A DNA stretch of 45,735 bases, taken from contig JARHZW010000028.1 in the NCBI GenBank assembly GCA_029264685.1, forward strand, positions 1-45,735, given 5' to 3'. How positions within the stretch are numbered: the stretch's first letter is position 1; each line of letters begins with the position of its first letter. A program made the translations under genes and the position numbers. Source of the stretch: Candidatus Limivicinus sp. GTDB lineage: Bacteria > Bacillota > Clostridia > Oscillospirales > Oscillospiraceae. The notes under the pieces are model-generated. The model made no database searches. It was not told where the DNA came from and worked only from the letters and a program-made list of their open reading frames with translations. This document shows positions 1 through 7,686 of this stretch, one piece after another.

Positions 1-215
1 AAAAAATGCCAGATTTTGACTCGTTTATGTTTACCGACGAGCAGGCGGGAGACTATACATATAATGTGGCGTACTACCGTGGCTACCCTGCCTACTACGC
101 ATTTGACGATGAGGGTCTGCCCGAGCGTGCAACCGAGTTCTCAGATGAACTGCTGGCGGTGAAAAATGCAGGTAATACAGAAGAACAGACAAATACCGAA
201 GGGGCAGAGGGATAA
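1..215 (+). CDS. C-terminal end of a transglutaminase-like protein (partial)
   Basis: The reading frame is open from the window edge to the TAA at 213-215, so this is the 3' end of a longer gene. The first ATG at position 6 is probably internal. The stretch MPDFDSFMFTDEQA matches the C-terminal part of the next gene (MPPFNAFMFTDEQA), which carries a complete transglutaminase-like domain, so this gene is most likely a tandem paralogue. Its catalytic part lies outside the window. The tail after about residue 45 is acidic and Glu/Asn/Thr-rich. The stop is 3 nt before the next start, so the two genes are probably co-transcribed. Confidence 0.75.
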   Translation, partial: KMPDFDSFMFTDEQAGDYTYNVAYYRGYPAYYAFDDEGLPERATEFSDELLAVKNAGNTEEQTNTEGAEG

Positions 216-218
216 TAT

Positions 219-938
219 ATGAAAAAATTTTCTGCACTTTTGTTAATAATTTCCATTCTGCTAAGCCTTGCCGCCTGCGGCGTGAGTGCTGCACAACCGG
301 AGGGGCAGAAGGTACAGGAAAGCCCCAAAATTACGGAAAGTCCAAAGCTGCCTGAGAAAGCTTCCACGGTGGATGAGAGTTCGGAAACAGAGTCTCCGCT
401 GCCTGCGGAAGAGACGGAAAGCCGAAATGCAGAAGAGTCCGAACCAGAAAGCATGACCGGAGATCAGGAGCTTGATGAACTGGCGGAAATTGTAATATCT
501 GCCATTACCACAGAAGAAACGGATAAGCGTACAAAAGCCAGAGCGGTATATGATTTTGTGCGAGGCTCTGTAAATTACTCCGGAAGCTCCGATAAAACCG
601 ACTGGAAAACAGCGGCAAAGGAAGGGCTTAAAACCAGACAGGGTGACTGTTTTACCTATTACGCCGTTGCCAGAGCCCTTTTGAAATGTCTTGGAATAGA
701 AAACCGTGAGGTGCAGCGTGTAGACGGCCGTTCAGAACACTGGTGGAATCTTGTGAACTGCGGTGACGGCTGGTACCATATGGATGCTACTCCCATGGGA
801 GCGGAAATGCCCCCGTTCAACGCCTTTATGTTTACCGATGAACAGGCAAGACATTATACAGAGCTTGTCCAGTATGAAGTGGGGCTTACAAATTTCTATA
901 GTTTTAACGGGGACGGCCTGCCTGCGCGGGCTTCCTGA
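219..938 (+). CDS. Lipoprotein with transglutaminase-like domain
   Basis: A 239-residue protein. Residues 1-20 form a lipoprotein signal peptide with lipobox LAAC (Cys20), predicting an anchor on the outer face of the membrane. Residues 25-85 are a Glu/Ser/Pro-rich linker. The remainder resembles the transglutaminase-like fold: Cys144 in RQGDCFTYYAVARALL, His174 in SEHWWNLV and Asp189 in YHMDATP form the expected Cys-His-Asp triad. Such domains act as cysteine proteases or amide-forming enzymes; the substrate is unknown. The start is 3 nt after the previous stop, and the preceding gene is a paralogue. A cell-wall peptide role is possible but is inferred only from location and the neighbouring surface genes. 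Confidence 0.85.
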   Translation: MKKFSALLLIISILLSLAACGVSAAQPEGQKVQESPKITESPKLPEKASTVDESSETESPLPAEETESRNAEESEPESMTGDQELDELAEIVISAITTEETDKRTKARAVYDFVRGSVNYSGSSDKTDWKTAAKEGLKTRQGDCFTYYAVARALLKCLGIENREVQRVDGRSEHWWNLVNCGDGWYHMDATPMGAEMPPFNAFMFTDEQARHYTELVQYEVGLTNFYSFNGDGLPARAS

Positions 939-967
939 TATATAAAAAGAAACGAGGAAAAAATTAA

Positions 968-1480
968 ATGAAACGTATTATTACATTGATGCTTATTATG
1001 GCTATGGCCTTCTCTTTTGCGGCCTGCGGCGGAGACGGCGGAAAAGCTCCCGAGGCAGAAAGCAAATCAAACAGCAAGTATACCTTTGCGTATAAGGGCA
1101 ATGCTCTGCCTATGAACGGCGAGTTTGCTCCTATACATGAGAAGCTGGGAGAAGAGAGCAAGTATTTTGAAGCAACCTCCTGCGCTTTTGAGGGACTTGA
1201 CAAGACCTATACATATGACGGTATTGAGATAGTTACCTACCCTGTTGAGGATAAGGACTTTATTTCAAGTGTCCGTATTCTGGATAACAGCGTTTCAACT
1301 CCCGAGGGAATTACAATAGGTTCCACCAAGGAGCAGGTCATTGCTGCATACGGCGAGGATTACGAGGATGTAGTGGGACAGTGGAACTACACCGACGGTG
1401 ACGCAGAGCTGTCTATCATCTTCAAGGGCGATGAGGTGCTTTCCATAAGCTACTACGCCATAAACGATCTGACCAAGTAA
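968..1480 (+). CDS. Small lipoprotein, function unknown
   Basis: A 170-residue protein with a lipoprotein signal peptide (lipobox FAAC, Cys20) followed by a Gly/Lys/Ser-rich linker and a compact globular domain. The segment EGITIGSTKEQVIAAYG (about residues 114-130) is the G-S/T-x-x-x-V-x-x-x-YG pattern seen in many small Firmicute lipoproteins with a BamE/SmpA-like fold, but I cannot assign a function. A purine-rich stretch precedes the ATG. The stop is followed one base later by the start of the adenylating enzyme, so it is probably the first gene tightly linked to the dlt-like set and may be an extracellular accessory of it. Confidence 0.8.
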   Translation: MKRIITLMLIMAMAFSFAACGGDGGKAPEAESKSNSKYTFAYKGNALPMNGEFAPIHEKLGEESKYFEATSCAFEGLDKTYTYDGIEIVTYPVEDKDFISSVRILDNSVSTPEGITIGSTKEQVIAAYGEDYEDVVGQWNYTDGDAELSIIFKGDEVLSISYYAINDLTK

Positions 1481-1481
1481 T

Positions 1482-2996
1482 ATGCAGAACAATGTTTTAA
1501 ACTACCTATATAGCGCAGTCCGGAAATGCCCCCATAAAACCGCCTATTCCGACGGGGAAGTTTCCCTCACCTTTAAAGAGGTATACCAGCAGAGTCGAGG
1601 AATTGGCAGCTTCCTGATTTCCAGAGGAGTATATAAAAAGCCCGTTGTTATCTTTATGCGCCGTGGACCTAAGGAAATAGCAGCCTTTTTGGGGACTGTT
1701 GCAGGCGGGTGCTTTTATGTGCCGGTGGATGAGGAGATGCCCGTAGGCAGAATTCAGCTGATACTGGATAATGTGAAGTCTCCTGTTATAATCTGCGACA
1801 GAGATACGGAAGCGGCAGCCAAGAGCTTTAACCTGAACGGGGGAGAGCTTGTTCTTTATGAAGAAATATCCTCATTTCAGGAAAATTCAGCGGCATTGGA
1901 TAAAATTTACGGTGCAGCCATTGATACAGACCCGATTTATATAGTCTTTACCTCCGGCTCAACCGGAATTCCCAAGGGTGTGGCAGCCTGTCACCGCTCG
2001 GTCATAGATTATATAGAACAGCTGTCAGAAATACTGGACTTTAATGAAAACACTGTTTTCGGAAACCAGACGCCGCTTTATTTTGACGCAAGCCTGAAGG
2101 AGATATATCCTACGCTGAAGTTCGGTGCAACGGCATATATAATTCCTAAAAAGCTGTTTTCCATCCCCACGGCTCTTGTGGAATATTTAAACGAATATAA
2201 GATCAACACCATCTGCTGGGTAGTTTCGGCTCTGACAATGGTTAGTGCTTTCGGCACATTTAAAGAGCTGAAGCCGGAGTATTTAAAAACGGTCGCTTTC
2301 GGAAGCGAGCTTTTCCCCGTAAAGCAGCTCAGACTTTGGCAGCAGGCAGTGCCTGAGGCTAAGTTTACAAACCTTTACGGCCCTACGGAATGCACGGGGA
2401 TGTGCTGCTATTACCATGTGGAGCGGGACTTTGCAGATAACGAGCTTATCCCCGTCGGCAGACCGTTCCCCAACCGAGAGATCCTTCTTCTGAAAGAGGG
2501 CAATGTTCCGGCAGGAGCAGGCGAAGAGGGAGAAATCTGCGTAAGAGGCACGGCCGTTACGCTGGGCTACTATAACGACCCTGAGCGTACCGCAAAGGCT
2601 TTTGTCCAGAACCCCCTGAATACTGCCTATCCGGAGCTTATATACAGAACAGGTGATATAGGCCGCTATAATGAGGCGGGAGAGCTGGTATTTGTGTCCA
2701 GACTTGACCACCAGATAAAACATATGGGACACAGAGTGGAGCTGGGTGAGGTGGAGGTCAACATTGCAATGCTGCCGGGAGTTCAGATGGCGGCCTGTCT
2801 TTATGACAGTGCAAAAAAGAAGATAGTTCTCTATTATGTGGGAGAAATGACGGAGGCGGAGCTTGCCGCAGAGGCAAGACCGAAGCTGCCCCGCTATATG
2901 CTGCCAAACAAAATTATAAAGCTTGAGCAGATGCCTTTGACCGCAAACCGAAAGATAGACCGTGTACGGCTCAAAGAAATGTACGAATTAAAATAA
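1482..2996 (+). CDS. DltA-like amino-acid adenylating enzyme (carrier-protein ligase)
   Basis: A 504-residue adenylate-forming enzyme that should activate an amino acid with ATP and load it on the carrier protein encoded next. Core motifs are present: VFTSGSTGIPKG (residues 155-166), NLYGPTE (297-303), YRTGDIG (about 390) and the C-terminal NRKIDR lysine motif. Length and motif order fit DltA (about 504). Asp202 in LYFDASLKEIYP occupies the place that binds the substrate amino group in this superfamily. The loop that reads FCGE in classical DltA reads FGSE here, so the Cys linked with D-alanine selectivity (Cys269 of Bacillus cereus DltA, from memory) is Gly274. Substrate other than D-alanine is therefore possible. 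First of five closely spaced genes with carrier protein, MBOAT, SGNH protein and racemase. Confidence 0.85.
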   Translation: MQNNVLNYLYSAVRKCPHKTAYSDGEVSLTFKEVYQQSRGIGSFLISRGVYKKPVVIFMRRGPKEIAAFLGTVAGGCFYVPVDEEMPVGRIQLILDNVKSPVIICDRDTEAAAKSFNLNGGELVLYEEISSFQENSAALDKIYGAAIDTDPIYIVFTSGSTGIPKGVAACHRSVIDYIEQLSEILDFNENTVFGNQTPLYFDASLKEIYPTLKFGATAYIIPKKLFSIPTALVEYLNEYKINTICWVVSALTMVSAFGTFKELKPEYLKTVAFGSELFPVKQLRLWQQAVPEAKFTNLYGPTECTGMCCYYHVERDFADNELIPVGRPFPNREILLLKEGNVPAGAGEEGEICVRGTAVTLGYYNDPERTAKAFVQNPLNTAYPELIYRTGDIGRYNEAGELVFVSRLDHQIKHMGHRVELGEVEVNIAMLPGVQMAACLYDSAKKKIVLYYVGEMTEAELAAEARPKLPRYMLPNKIIKLEQMPLTANRKIDRVRLKEMYELK

Positions 2997-3011
2997 AAGG
3001 AGTAATTAAAA

Positions 3012-3242
3012 ATGGAAGATTTACTGGAAATACTGAGAGACCTGCACCCCGATGTGGACTTTGAAAGCGAGAAAAACCTTATTGATGACGGTATTCTGGA
3101 CTCCATGGACATTGTCAGCCTTATTTCTGAGATAAGCGAAAGCTTTGATGTGTCCATAACCGCCAGAGACATTATTCCTGAAAACTTTAATTCCGCCGAG
3201 GCTCTTTATGAGCTTATAGAGCGTCTTGAGGACGAGGACTAA
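3012..3242 (+). CDS. DltC-like acyl/aminoacyl carrier protein
   Basis: A 76-residue acidic helical carrier protein. The sequence DDGILDSMDIVSLI contains the DSM(D) motif whose serine receives 4'-phosphopantetheine, closer to DltC (LLDSM) than to fatty-acid AcpP (DSLD). It should carry the amino acid activated by the upstream ligase and present it to the membrane acyltransferase downstream. An AAAAGGAG ribosome site lies 8 nt before the ATG. The gene lies 15 nt after the ligase and 22 nt before the MBOAT gene. A second, fatty-acid-type carrier protein lies at 21139-21366, so this one is pathway-specific. Confidence 0.88.
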   Translation: MEDLLEILRDLHPDVDFESEKNLIDDGILDSMDIVSLISEISESFDVSITARDIIPENFNSAEALYELIERLEDED

Positions 3243-3264
3243 AACAATCAGGAGCTAAGGATAT

Positions 3265-4854
3265 ATGCTTTTTACCTCCTACTCTTTTATAGGATTTCTG
3301 GCGGCGGTTTTGCTGCTGTATTATCTTATACCTAAAAAATTTCAATGGCCTCTGCTGCTTGCGGCAAGCTATATTTTCTATTTCTTCTCAGGCCCTGAGA
3401 ACCTTGTTTTTATTCTCATAACTACGGCGGCTACTTATTTAATCGCTATTCAGATTGAAAAAAATCTTCTCAGGCAGAAGGCCTATATCAAAGAGCATAA
3501 GGCAGAAATTACAAGAGAAGAGAAGAAAGAGTATAAAGAAAGCCGGAAAAAAATACGGGTTCGCTGGGTGCTTTTAAGCCTTGCGGTGGATCTGGGTATT
3601 CTTGCCGTATGCAAATACACAAACTTCTTTATCTCTAATATTAACGGCGTTATTTCCGCAGCGGGACATGGCAAACAGCTTGCTATGCTGGATCTGGTTC
3701 TCCCTATGGGAATTTCCTTTTACACCTTCCAATCTGTCGGCTATCTGATAGATGTTTACAGAGAGACCGTGCCGGCAGAAAAGAATTTTTTCAGATTTGC
3801 TCTTTTCGTGTCTTTCTTCCCGCAGCTTGTTCAGGGACCTATCAGCAGATACAGCGATTTAAGCGAGAGCCTGTACGCACAGCATGAATACAACTCCAAA
3901 ACCCTAAGCTACGGTTTGGAGCGTGTGCTTTGGGGCTTTTTTAAAAAGCTTGTTATAGCGGACAGGCTTCTTCCTGCCGTAAAGCTTTTAATAAACGACC
4001 TGAATACTTATGACGGAGTTTATGTTCTTTTTGCCATCGGACTTTATGCCGTGCAGCTCTATGCCGACTTTACAGGCGGAATTGACATTACCATAGGTAT
4101 TGCGGAAGCACTGGGGATTACGGTCAAGGAGAACTTTGACCGACCCTATTTCTCCAAGTCCCTGAAAGAATACTGGCGCCGCTGGCATATCACCATGGGA
4201 ACATGGTTCAGAGACTATATTTTCTATCCTCTTTCCGTGTGCCAGTGGATGCAGAAGTTTTCCAGATTTTCCAGAAGCCACTTCGGAAATGCCATAGGAA
4301 AGCGTCTGCCTGTGTACCTGTCCTCATTTATTGTCTGGTTTGCCACCGGCTTCTGGCACGGCGCAAGCTGGAACTTTATTCTCTGGGGGCTTTTCAACTG
4401 GGCGGTGCTTATGGTGTCGGAAGAGCTGGAACCGCTGTATGACCGCTTCCACACCCGTTTCCCCGGATACAAGGGCAATCTTGTTAAAGCCTTCCAGTCA
4501 TTCAGAACTGTTTTTATTGTGGGGCTTTTGCATTTGTTTGACCTTTATACCGTGCAGGAAGCGTTCAAAGCCTTCGGCTCACTGTTCACCGTGGGAAATT
4601 TCCATATTTTGTGGGATGGATCACTTATGAACCTTGGCCTTACAGGGCTTGACTACGGAATTGTGATTTTCGGAGTGGTGCTTATGTTCGCCGTTAGCTT
4701 TTTACAGAGAAATGGAAAGGTCAGAGACCGGATTTCAAGTCTTTCCTATCCCAAACGATTCATAATATGGTACGGCCTCTTCCTCATAGTGCTTTTGCTG
4801 GGCGCTTATGGAGTGGGCTATGATTCCAGCCAGTTTATTTACAACCGATTCTAA
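3265..4854 (+). CDS. MBOAT-family O-acyltransferase (DltB/AlgI type)
   Basis: A 529-residue polytopic membrane protein. Family signatures include SFYTFQSVGYLIDVYR, FPQLVQGPISRYSDL, LYADFTGGIDITIGIA, YWRRWHITMGTWFRDYIFYPL (split over the cytoplasmic region) and the catalytic histidine in TGFWHGASWN (His365). The enzyme should move an activated acyl or aminoacyl group from the carrier protein across or onto a surface polymer. Its length is nearer AlgI/PatA-type proteins (about 500) than classical DltB (about 400), with a long charged loop around residues 70-110. The position between the carrier-protein gene and the SGNH-like gene supports a dlt-like pathway. Confidence 0.88.
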   Translation: MLFTSYSFIGFLAAVLLLYYLIPKKFQWPLLLAASYIFYFFSGPENLVFILITTAATYLIAIQIEKNLLRQKAYIKEHKAEITREEKKEYKESRKKIRVRWVLLSLAVDLGILAVCKYTNFFISNINGVISAAGHGKQLAMLDLVLPMGISFYTFQSVGYLIDVYRETVPAEKNFFRFALFVSFFPQLVQGPISRYSDLSESLYAQHEYNSKTLSYGLERVLWGFFKKLVIADRLLPAVKLLINDLNTYDGVYVLFAIGLYAVQLYADFTGGIDITIGIAEALGITVKENFDRPYFSKSLKEYWRRWHITMGTWFRDYIFYPLSVCQWMQKFSRFSRSHFGNAIGKRLPVYLSSFIVWFATGFWHGASWNFILWGLFNWAVLMVSEELEPLYDRFHTRFPGYKGNLVKAFQSFRTVFIVGLLHLFDLYTVQEAFKAFGSLFTVGNFHILWDGSLMNLGLTGLDYGIVIFGVVLMFAVSFLQRNGKVRDRISSLSYPKRFIIWYGLFLIVLLLGAYGVGYDSSQFIYNRF

Positions 4855-4863
4855 GGAGCCGAA

Positions 4864-5895
4864 ATGACGAAAACTAAAAAAAGAGGACTGAGAATTTTTG
4901 TCTCCGCCCTTATAATCATATTAAGCCTGCTTTTCCTTCAGCGGCTCCTTACCCCGAAATATGTGGATGATGTAGTTGAAGGAGCTTTTATAAAGGAGTT
5001 TTACAACGAGGAGCACAAAGAGGACTTAAACCTTATTTTTATAGGAGACTGCGAAGTTTATTCCAATTTTTCGCCCGTGACCCTGTGGCAGGAATATGGC
5101 ATAAACAGCTATATAAGGGGCAGTGCGGATCAGTATGTGTGGCAGTCCTATTATATTCTGGAGGATACGCTCAAATATGTAAAGCCTGAAGCTGTGGTGT
5201 TCAACGTGCTGTCTCTCAGAAATGAGCAGCCTAAGCGTGAAGCCTACAACCGTATGAGTCTGGAAGGACTTAAATGGTCGGGTACAAAAATCAGGGCTAT
5301 ACAGGACTCTATGATGGAGGATGAGCATTTTCTCGATTATGTGTTCCCCATACTTCGATATCATTCCCGCTGGAGCGATATAAAAAGCACGGACTTCCGG
5401 TTCTTTTTCCGTTCAAAGCCGGTGACATATAACGGTTTTTATCTGAAAACCGCTGTCCGTCCTCCGCAGGATGTTCCCGAGGGCAAGCCTTTGGGCAACT
5501 ATGAATTCAGCGAAAAAGCCTGGTCATATCTGGACGGAATTCGCTCCCTGTGTGAGGAAAACGGTATAGAGCTTATTCTTGTAAAGGCACCGAGTCTTTA
5601 CCCCTACTGGTATGATGAATACGAGCAGCAGGTTGAGGCCTACGCAAATGAGCATCAGCTGACTTATATAAACTTTCTGGAGCACAGGGACGAAATAGGC
5701 CTTGACTATAACAGTGATACTTTTGACGGCGGACTGCACTTGAATGTTTCGGGGGCGGAAAAGCTGTCACGTTGGTTTGGTAATATTCTCAGCGAGAAAG
5801 GACTTTCCGACCTCAGAGACAGAGAATATTTAAGCCAAATGTGGGATGAGGAAATCTCCCGCTATGAGCAGGAGAAGGCTGAACAGAGTGATTAA
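4864..5895 (+). CDS. SGNH/DltD-like membrane-anchored protein with Cys in the nucleophile position
   Basis: A 343-residue protein with a single N-terminal membrane anchor (about residues 8-26) and an extracellular domain. FIGDCEVYSNFSP (Gly61-Asp62-Cys63) corresponds to the GDS or GSSH block of SGNH hydrolases, and DGGLHLNVSGAEKL near the C terminus supplies the Asp-x-x-His pair. The position normally held by catalytic Ser is Cys63. In dlt-like and alginate-acetylation operons such proteins partner the MBOAT protein and transfer the group to the polymer. The gene starts 9 nt after the MBOAT stop with GGAGCC as a weak ribosome site. Cysteine in this place may be normal for its subfamily; I could not check this. 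Confidence 0.75.
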   Translation: MTKTKKRGLRIFVSALIIILSLLFLQRLLTPKYVDDVVEGAFIKEFYNEEHKEDLNLIFIGDCEVYSNFSPVTLWQEYGINSYIRGSADQYVWQSYYILEDTLKYVKPEAVVFNVLSLRNEQPKREAYNRMSLEGLKWSGTKIRAIQDSMMEDEHFLDYVFPILRYHSRWSDIKSTDFRFFFRSKPVTYNGFYLKTAVRPPQDVPEGKPLGNYEFSEKAWSYLDGIRSLCEENGIELILVKAPSLYPYWYDEYEQQVEAYANEHQLTYINFLEHRDEIGLDYNSDTFDGGLHLNVSGAEKLSRWFGNILSEKGLSDLRDREYLSQMWDEEISRYEQEKAEQSD

Positions 5896-5897
5896 AA

Positions 5898-6599
5898 ATG
5901 AAAAAAAGTGTAGGAATATTAGGCGGAATGGGGCCTATGGCCACCGCAGAGCTGTTTTATAAAATCGTGAATAACACGGATGCCCACAGCGACAGCGAGC
6001 ATATTCGGGTCTATGTGGACAGTAACCCGTCCATACCGGACAGGACTGCCGCAATTCTCCACGGCGGCAAAGACCCGCTTCCCGCCATGAGGGAGTCCCT
6101 GAAAAAGCTTATTTCCTGCGGTGCGGACTGCATTGCAATTCCATGCAACACTGCATACTATTTCGCCGAGATACTTGAGCAGGAAAGCTCCGTTCCCATT
6201 CTTAATATGCCCGCCATAAGCTCGGCTGAATGCGCAAGGCGGTTTTCCGGCGCAAAAGCCGGAATACTGGCCACAGACGGGACACTGGCTGCCGGAATAT
6301 ATCAGACGGCGCTTAAAGGGGCAGGTGTTGATTATGTCCTGCCGGACAAATTTCAGCAGGAAGCGGTCATGCGGGTTATATATGATGGCGTAAAGGCAGG
6401 AAATGCTCCCGAAAGCTACCGTCAGGATATGGAAGCGGCAGTGGAAGGCATGGCAAAGCGGGGGGCAGAGGTTTTTATATTAGGCTGTACCGAGCTGCCA
6501 ATTGCCGTAAAAGAACTGAAGCTTCAAATTCCTTACATTGATTCTTTGGAAGAACTTGCAAGAGCTGCCGTGAAATTCTGCGGTGCAGAGCTCAAATAA
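5898..6599 (+). CDS. Aspartate/glutamate-type amino acid racemase
   Basis: A 233-residue cofactor-independent racemase of the Asp/Glu racemase superfamily (RacX/YgeA group). The N-terminal GILGGMGPMATAELF block and the two catalytic cysteines, Cys83 in IPCNTAYY and Cys197 in LGCTELP, are present. The family interconverts L- and D-amino acids; members act on Asp, Glu or a broad set. The ATG lies 2 nt after the SGNH-like gene, so it is part of the dlt-like operon and is followed directly by a terminator. By inference it supplies the D-amino acid activated by the DltA-like enzyme; the exact amino acid is not readable from sequence. Confidence 0.88.
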   Translation: MKKSVGILGGMGPMATAELFYKIVNNTDAHSDSEHIRVYVDSNPSIPDRTAAILHGGKDPLPAMRESLKKLISCGADCIAIPCNTAYYFAEILEQESSVPILNMPAISSAECARRFSGAKAGILATDGTLAAGIYQTALKGAGVDYVLPDKFQQEAVMRVIYDGVKAGNAPESYRQDMEAAVEGMAKRGAEVFILGCTELPIAVKELKLQIPYIDSLEELARAAVKFCGAELK

Positions 6600-6600
6600 A

Positions 6601-6641
6601 AGCAGGCACCGTGAATAGAAGGTTCATGGTGCTTGCTTTTT
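6601..6641 (+). terminator. Terminator of the dlt-like/racemase operon
   Basis: A 15-bp stem (6601-6615 with 6623-6637, with G-T wobbles) is followed by T-rich sequence. It lies two bases after the racemase stop codon. Confidence 0.85.
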
Positions 6642-6661
6642 ACTCATAGTGATGTTATATT
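6633..6661 (+). promoter_or_regulatory. Predicted promoter of the DtxR-like gene
   Basis: TTGCTT (6633-6638), a 17-bp spacer and TATATT (6656-6661). The -35 lies within the 3' arm of the preceding terminator and the -10 inside the palindrome at 6654-6668. Confidence 0.55.
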
Positions 6662-6668
6662 GTATAAC
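6654..6668. promoter_or_regulatory. Palindromic operator candidate
   Basis: GTTATATTGTATAAC is a perfect inverted repeat of 6-bp arms (GTTATA/TATAAC) around a 3-bp centre. It covers the predicted -10 of the metal-type regulator gene, which fits autoregulation or control by another repressor. Binding is inferred, not shown. Confidence 0.5.
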
Positions 6669-6706
6669 AATAAACTGTTAATTAAATTCCGAAGGTAGGT
6701 GGAAAC

Positions 6707-7090
6707 TTGAAAATTCAGAAATCGTCTGAGGATTATCTGGAAGCTATGCTGATGCTCAAAGAGAGAAAGGGCTATATCCGCTCCATAGATGTGGCAGAGC
6801 AGCTTTCGGTTACAAAACCCAGTGTGAGCTATGCCACAAAAAGACTCCGTGAAAACGGCTATATAACCATGGATAAGGACGGCCTTATCAGCCTTACAGA
6901 CAGCGGCATGGAAATAGCTGCAAAAATGTATGAAAGGCACAGACACCTGACGGCTTTCCTTGTTAACCTGGGCGTAAACGAGGCTCAGGCCATGGAAGAT
7001 GCCTGTAAAATCGAGCATGATATAAGTCAGGAAAGCTTTGAGGCCATAAAGCGCCATGCAGAGGGACATCTTAAAAACAAGAATTCCTGA
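6707..7090 (+). CDS. DtxR/MntR-family metal-dependent transcription regulator
   Basis: A 127-residue protein beginning at a TTG codon 4 nt after the purine-rich GGTAGGTGG. The N-terminal winged helix (SVTKPSVSYATKRL as recognition region) and the metal-binding and dimerization domain align with MntR. Compared with Bacillus subtilis MntR, Asp9, Glu12, His78, Glu103 and His104 match its ligands D8, E11, H77, E102 and H103, while E99 is replaced by Cys100, as in the DtxR/IdeR iron sensors (EACRWEH-like). Metal preference is thus uncertain. There is no C-terminal SH3-like domain. A palindrome overlaps its promoter. No metal transporter is adjacent; feoAB lies about 38 kb away. Confidence 0.85.
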   Translation: MKIQKSSEDYLEAMLMLKERKGYIRSIDVAEQLSVTKPSVSYATKRLRENGYITMDKDGLISLTDSGMEIAAKMYERHRHLTAFLVNLGVNEAQAMEDACKIEHDISQESFEAIKRHAEGHLKNKNS

Positions 7091-7177
7091 CGGCGTTTTG
7101 ACTTTAACCTGCTATGAGCGAGTTTGTGCCTGCGCATTAAGTGCTTGTAAAGGCACATTAAGTGAAATATAACGCAA

Positions 7178-7212
7178 AAAGGAAGGTATGAAAACACATA
7201 CCTTCCTTTTTC
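7178..7212. terminator. Bidirectional terminator
   Basis: AAAAAGGAAGGTATG pairs with CATACCTTCCTTTTT around a short loop (7176-7212). It has a T tract on both strands and sits between the convergent regulator (plus) and membrane-protein (minus) genes. Confidence 0.9.
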
Positions 7213-7686
7213 TTATTCCTCAAATTCCTCTTCGTCTGCTTTCTCGTCAAGCTTGCTCTTCCTGGCTTTGTAAATGCCGGAAAAAATACTGAGCATAGCA
7301 AAAGTCAAAACACCCACCGAGATAAACATTACGGCAAAGGTTGCAAATGAACCGGCAAGTGCGTGGTATCTGTAATAGCTGACTATAAACCAGAAAATTC
7401 CAACAAAAAGAGCTGCTGCAAGACTTAAAATTAAGTTTGTTTTAAAATTCGGTTTCAGCTTTCTGTCCCAGATTCCGTTTTTAATGCAGGCATCAAGTAA
7501 ATAAACGGACACTGCTATCAAAATAACAGCTTCGCCGCCTATATACTCAAAGCCTCCGTGTCCTATGGCAAGCTGTACATAAATGGAAATTGCAAGCCCC
7601 CAGAATAAAATCCAGAAACTGTTTTTTTCAATTTTCAAGAGCTTCTGCTCCTGCATTTCATCAAGATTGCTTTTAGATTTCTTCAT
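7213..7686 (-). CDS. Four-helix membrane protein of HTH-linked type
   Basis: About 157 residues with four hydrophobic segments and a short acidic, Lys/Glu-rich tail. The start is taken at the ATG at 7684-7686 (MKKSKSN), because GGGAGG lies 9 nt upstream, while an upstream in-frame ATG would abut that site. The gene overlaps the 3' end of the HTH regulator by 14 nt, so translation is probably coupled. Resembles the small DUF-type membrane proteins (DUF3796/DUF6773-like) commonly paired with XRE regulators in Firmicutes. Its role is unknown; sensing or modulating the regulator is an inference from the coupling. Confidence 0.75.
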   Translation of the reverse strand: MKKSKSNLDEMQEQKLLKIEKNSFWILFWGLAISIYVQLAIGHGGFEYIGGEAVILIAVSVYLLDACIKNGIWDRKLKPNFKTNLILSLAAALFVGIFWFIVSYYRYHALAGSFATFAVMFISVGVLTFAMLSIFSGIYKARKSKLDEKADEEEFEE

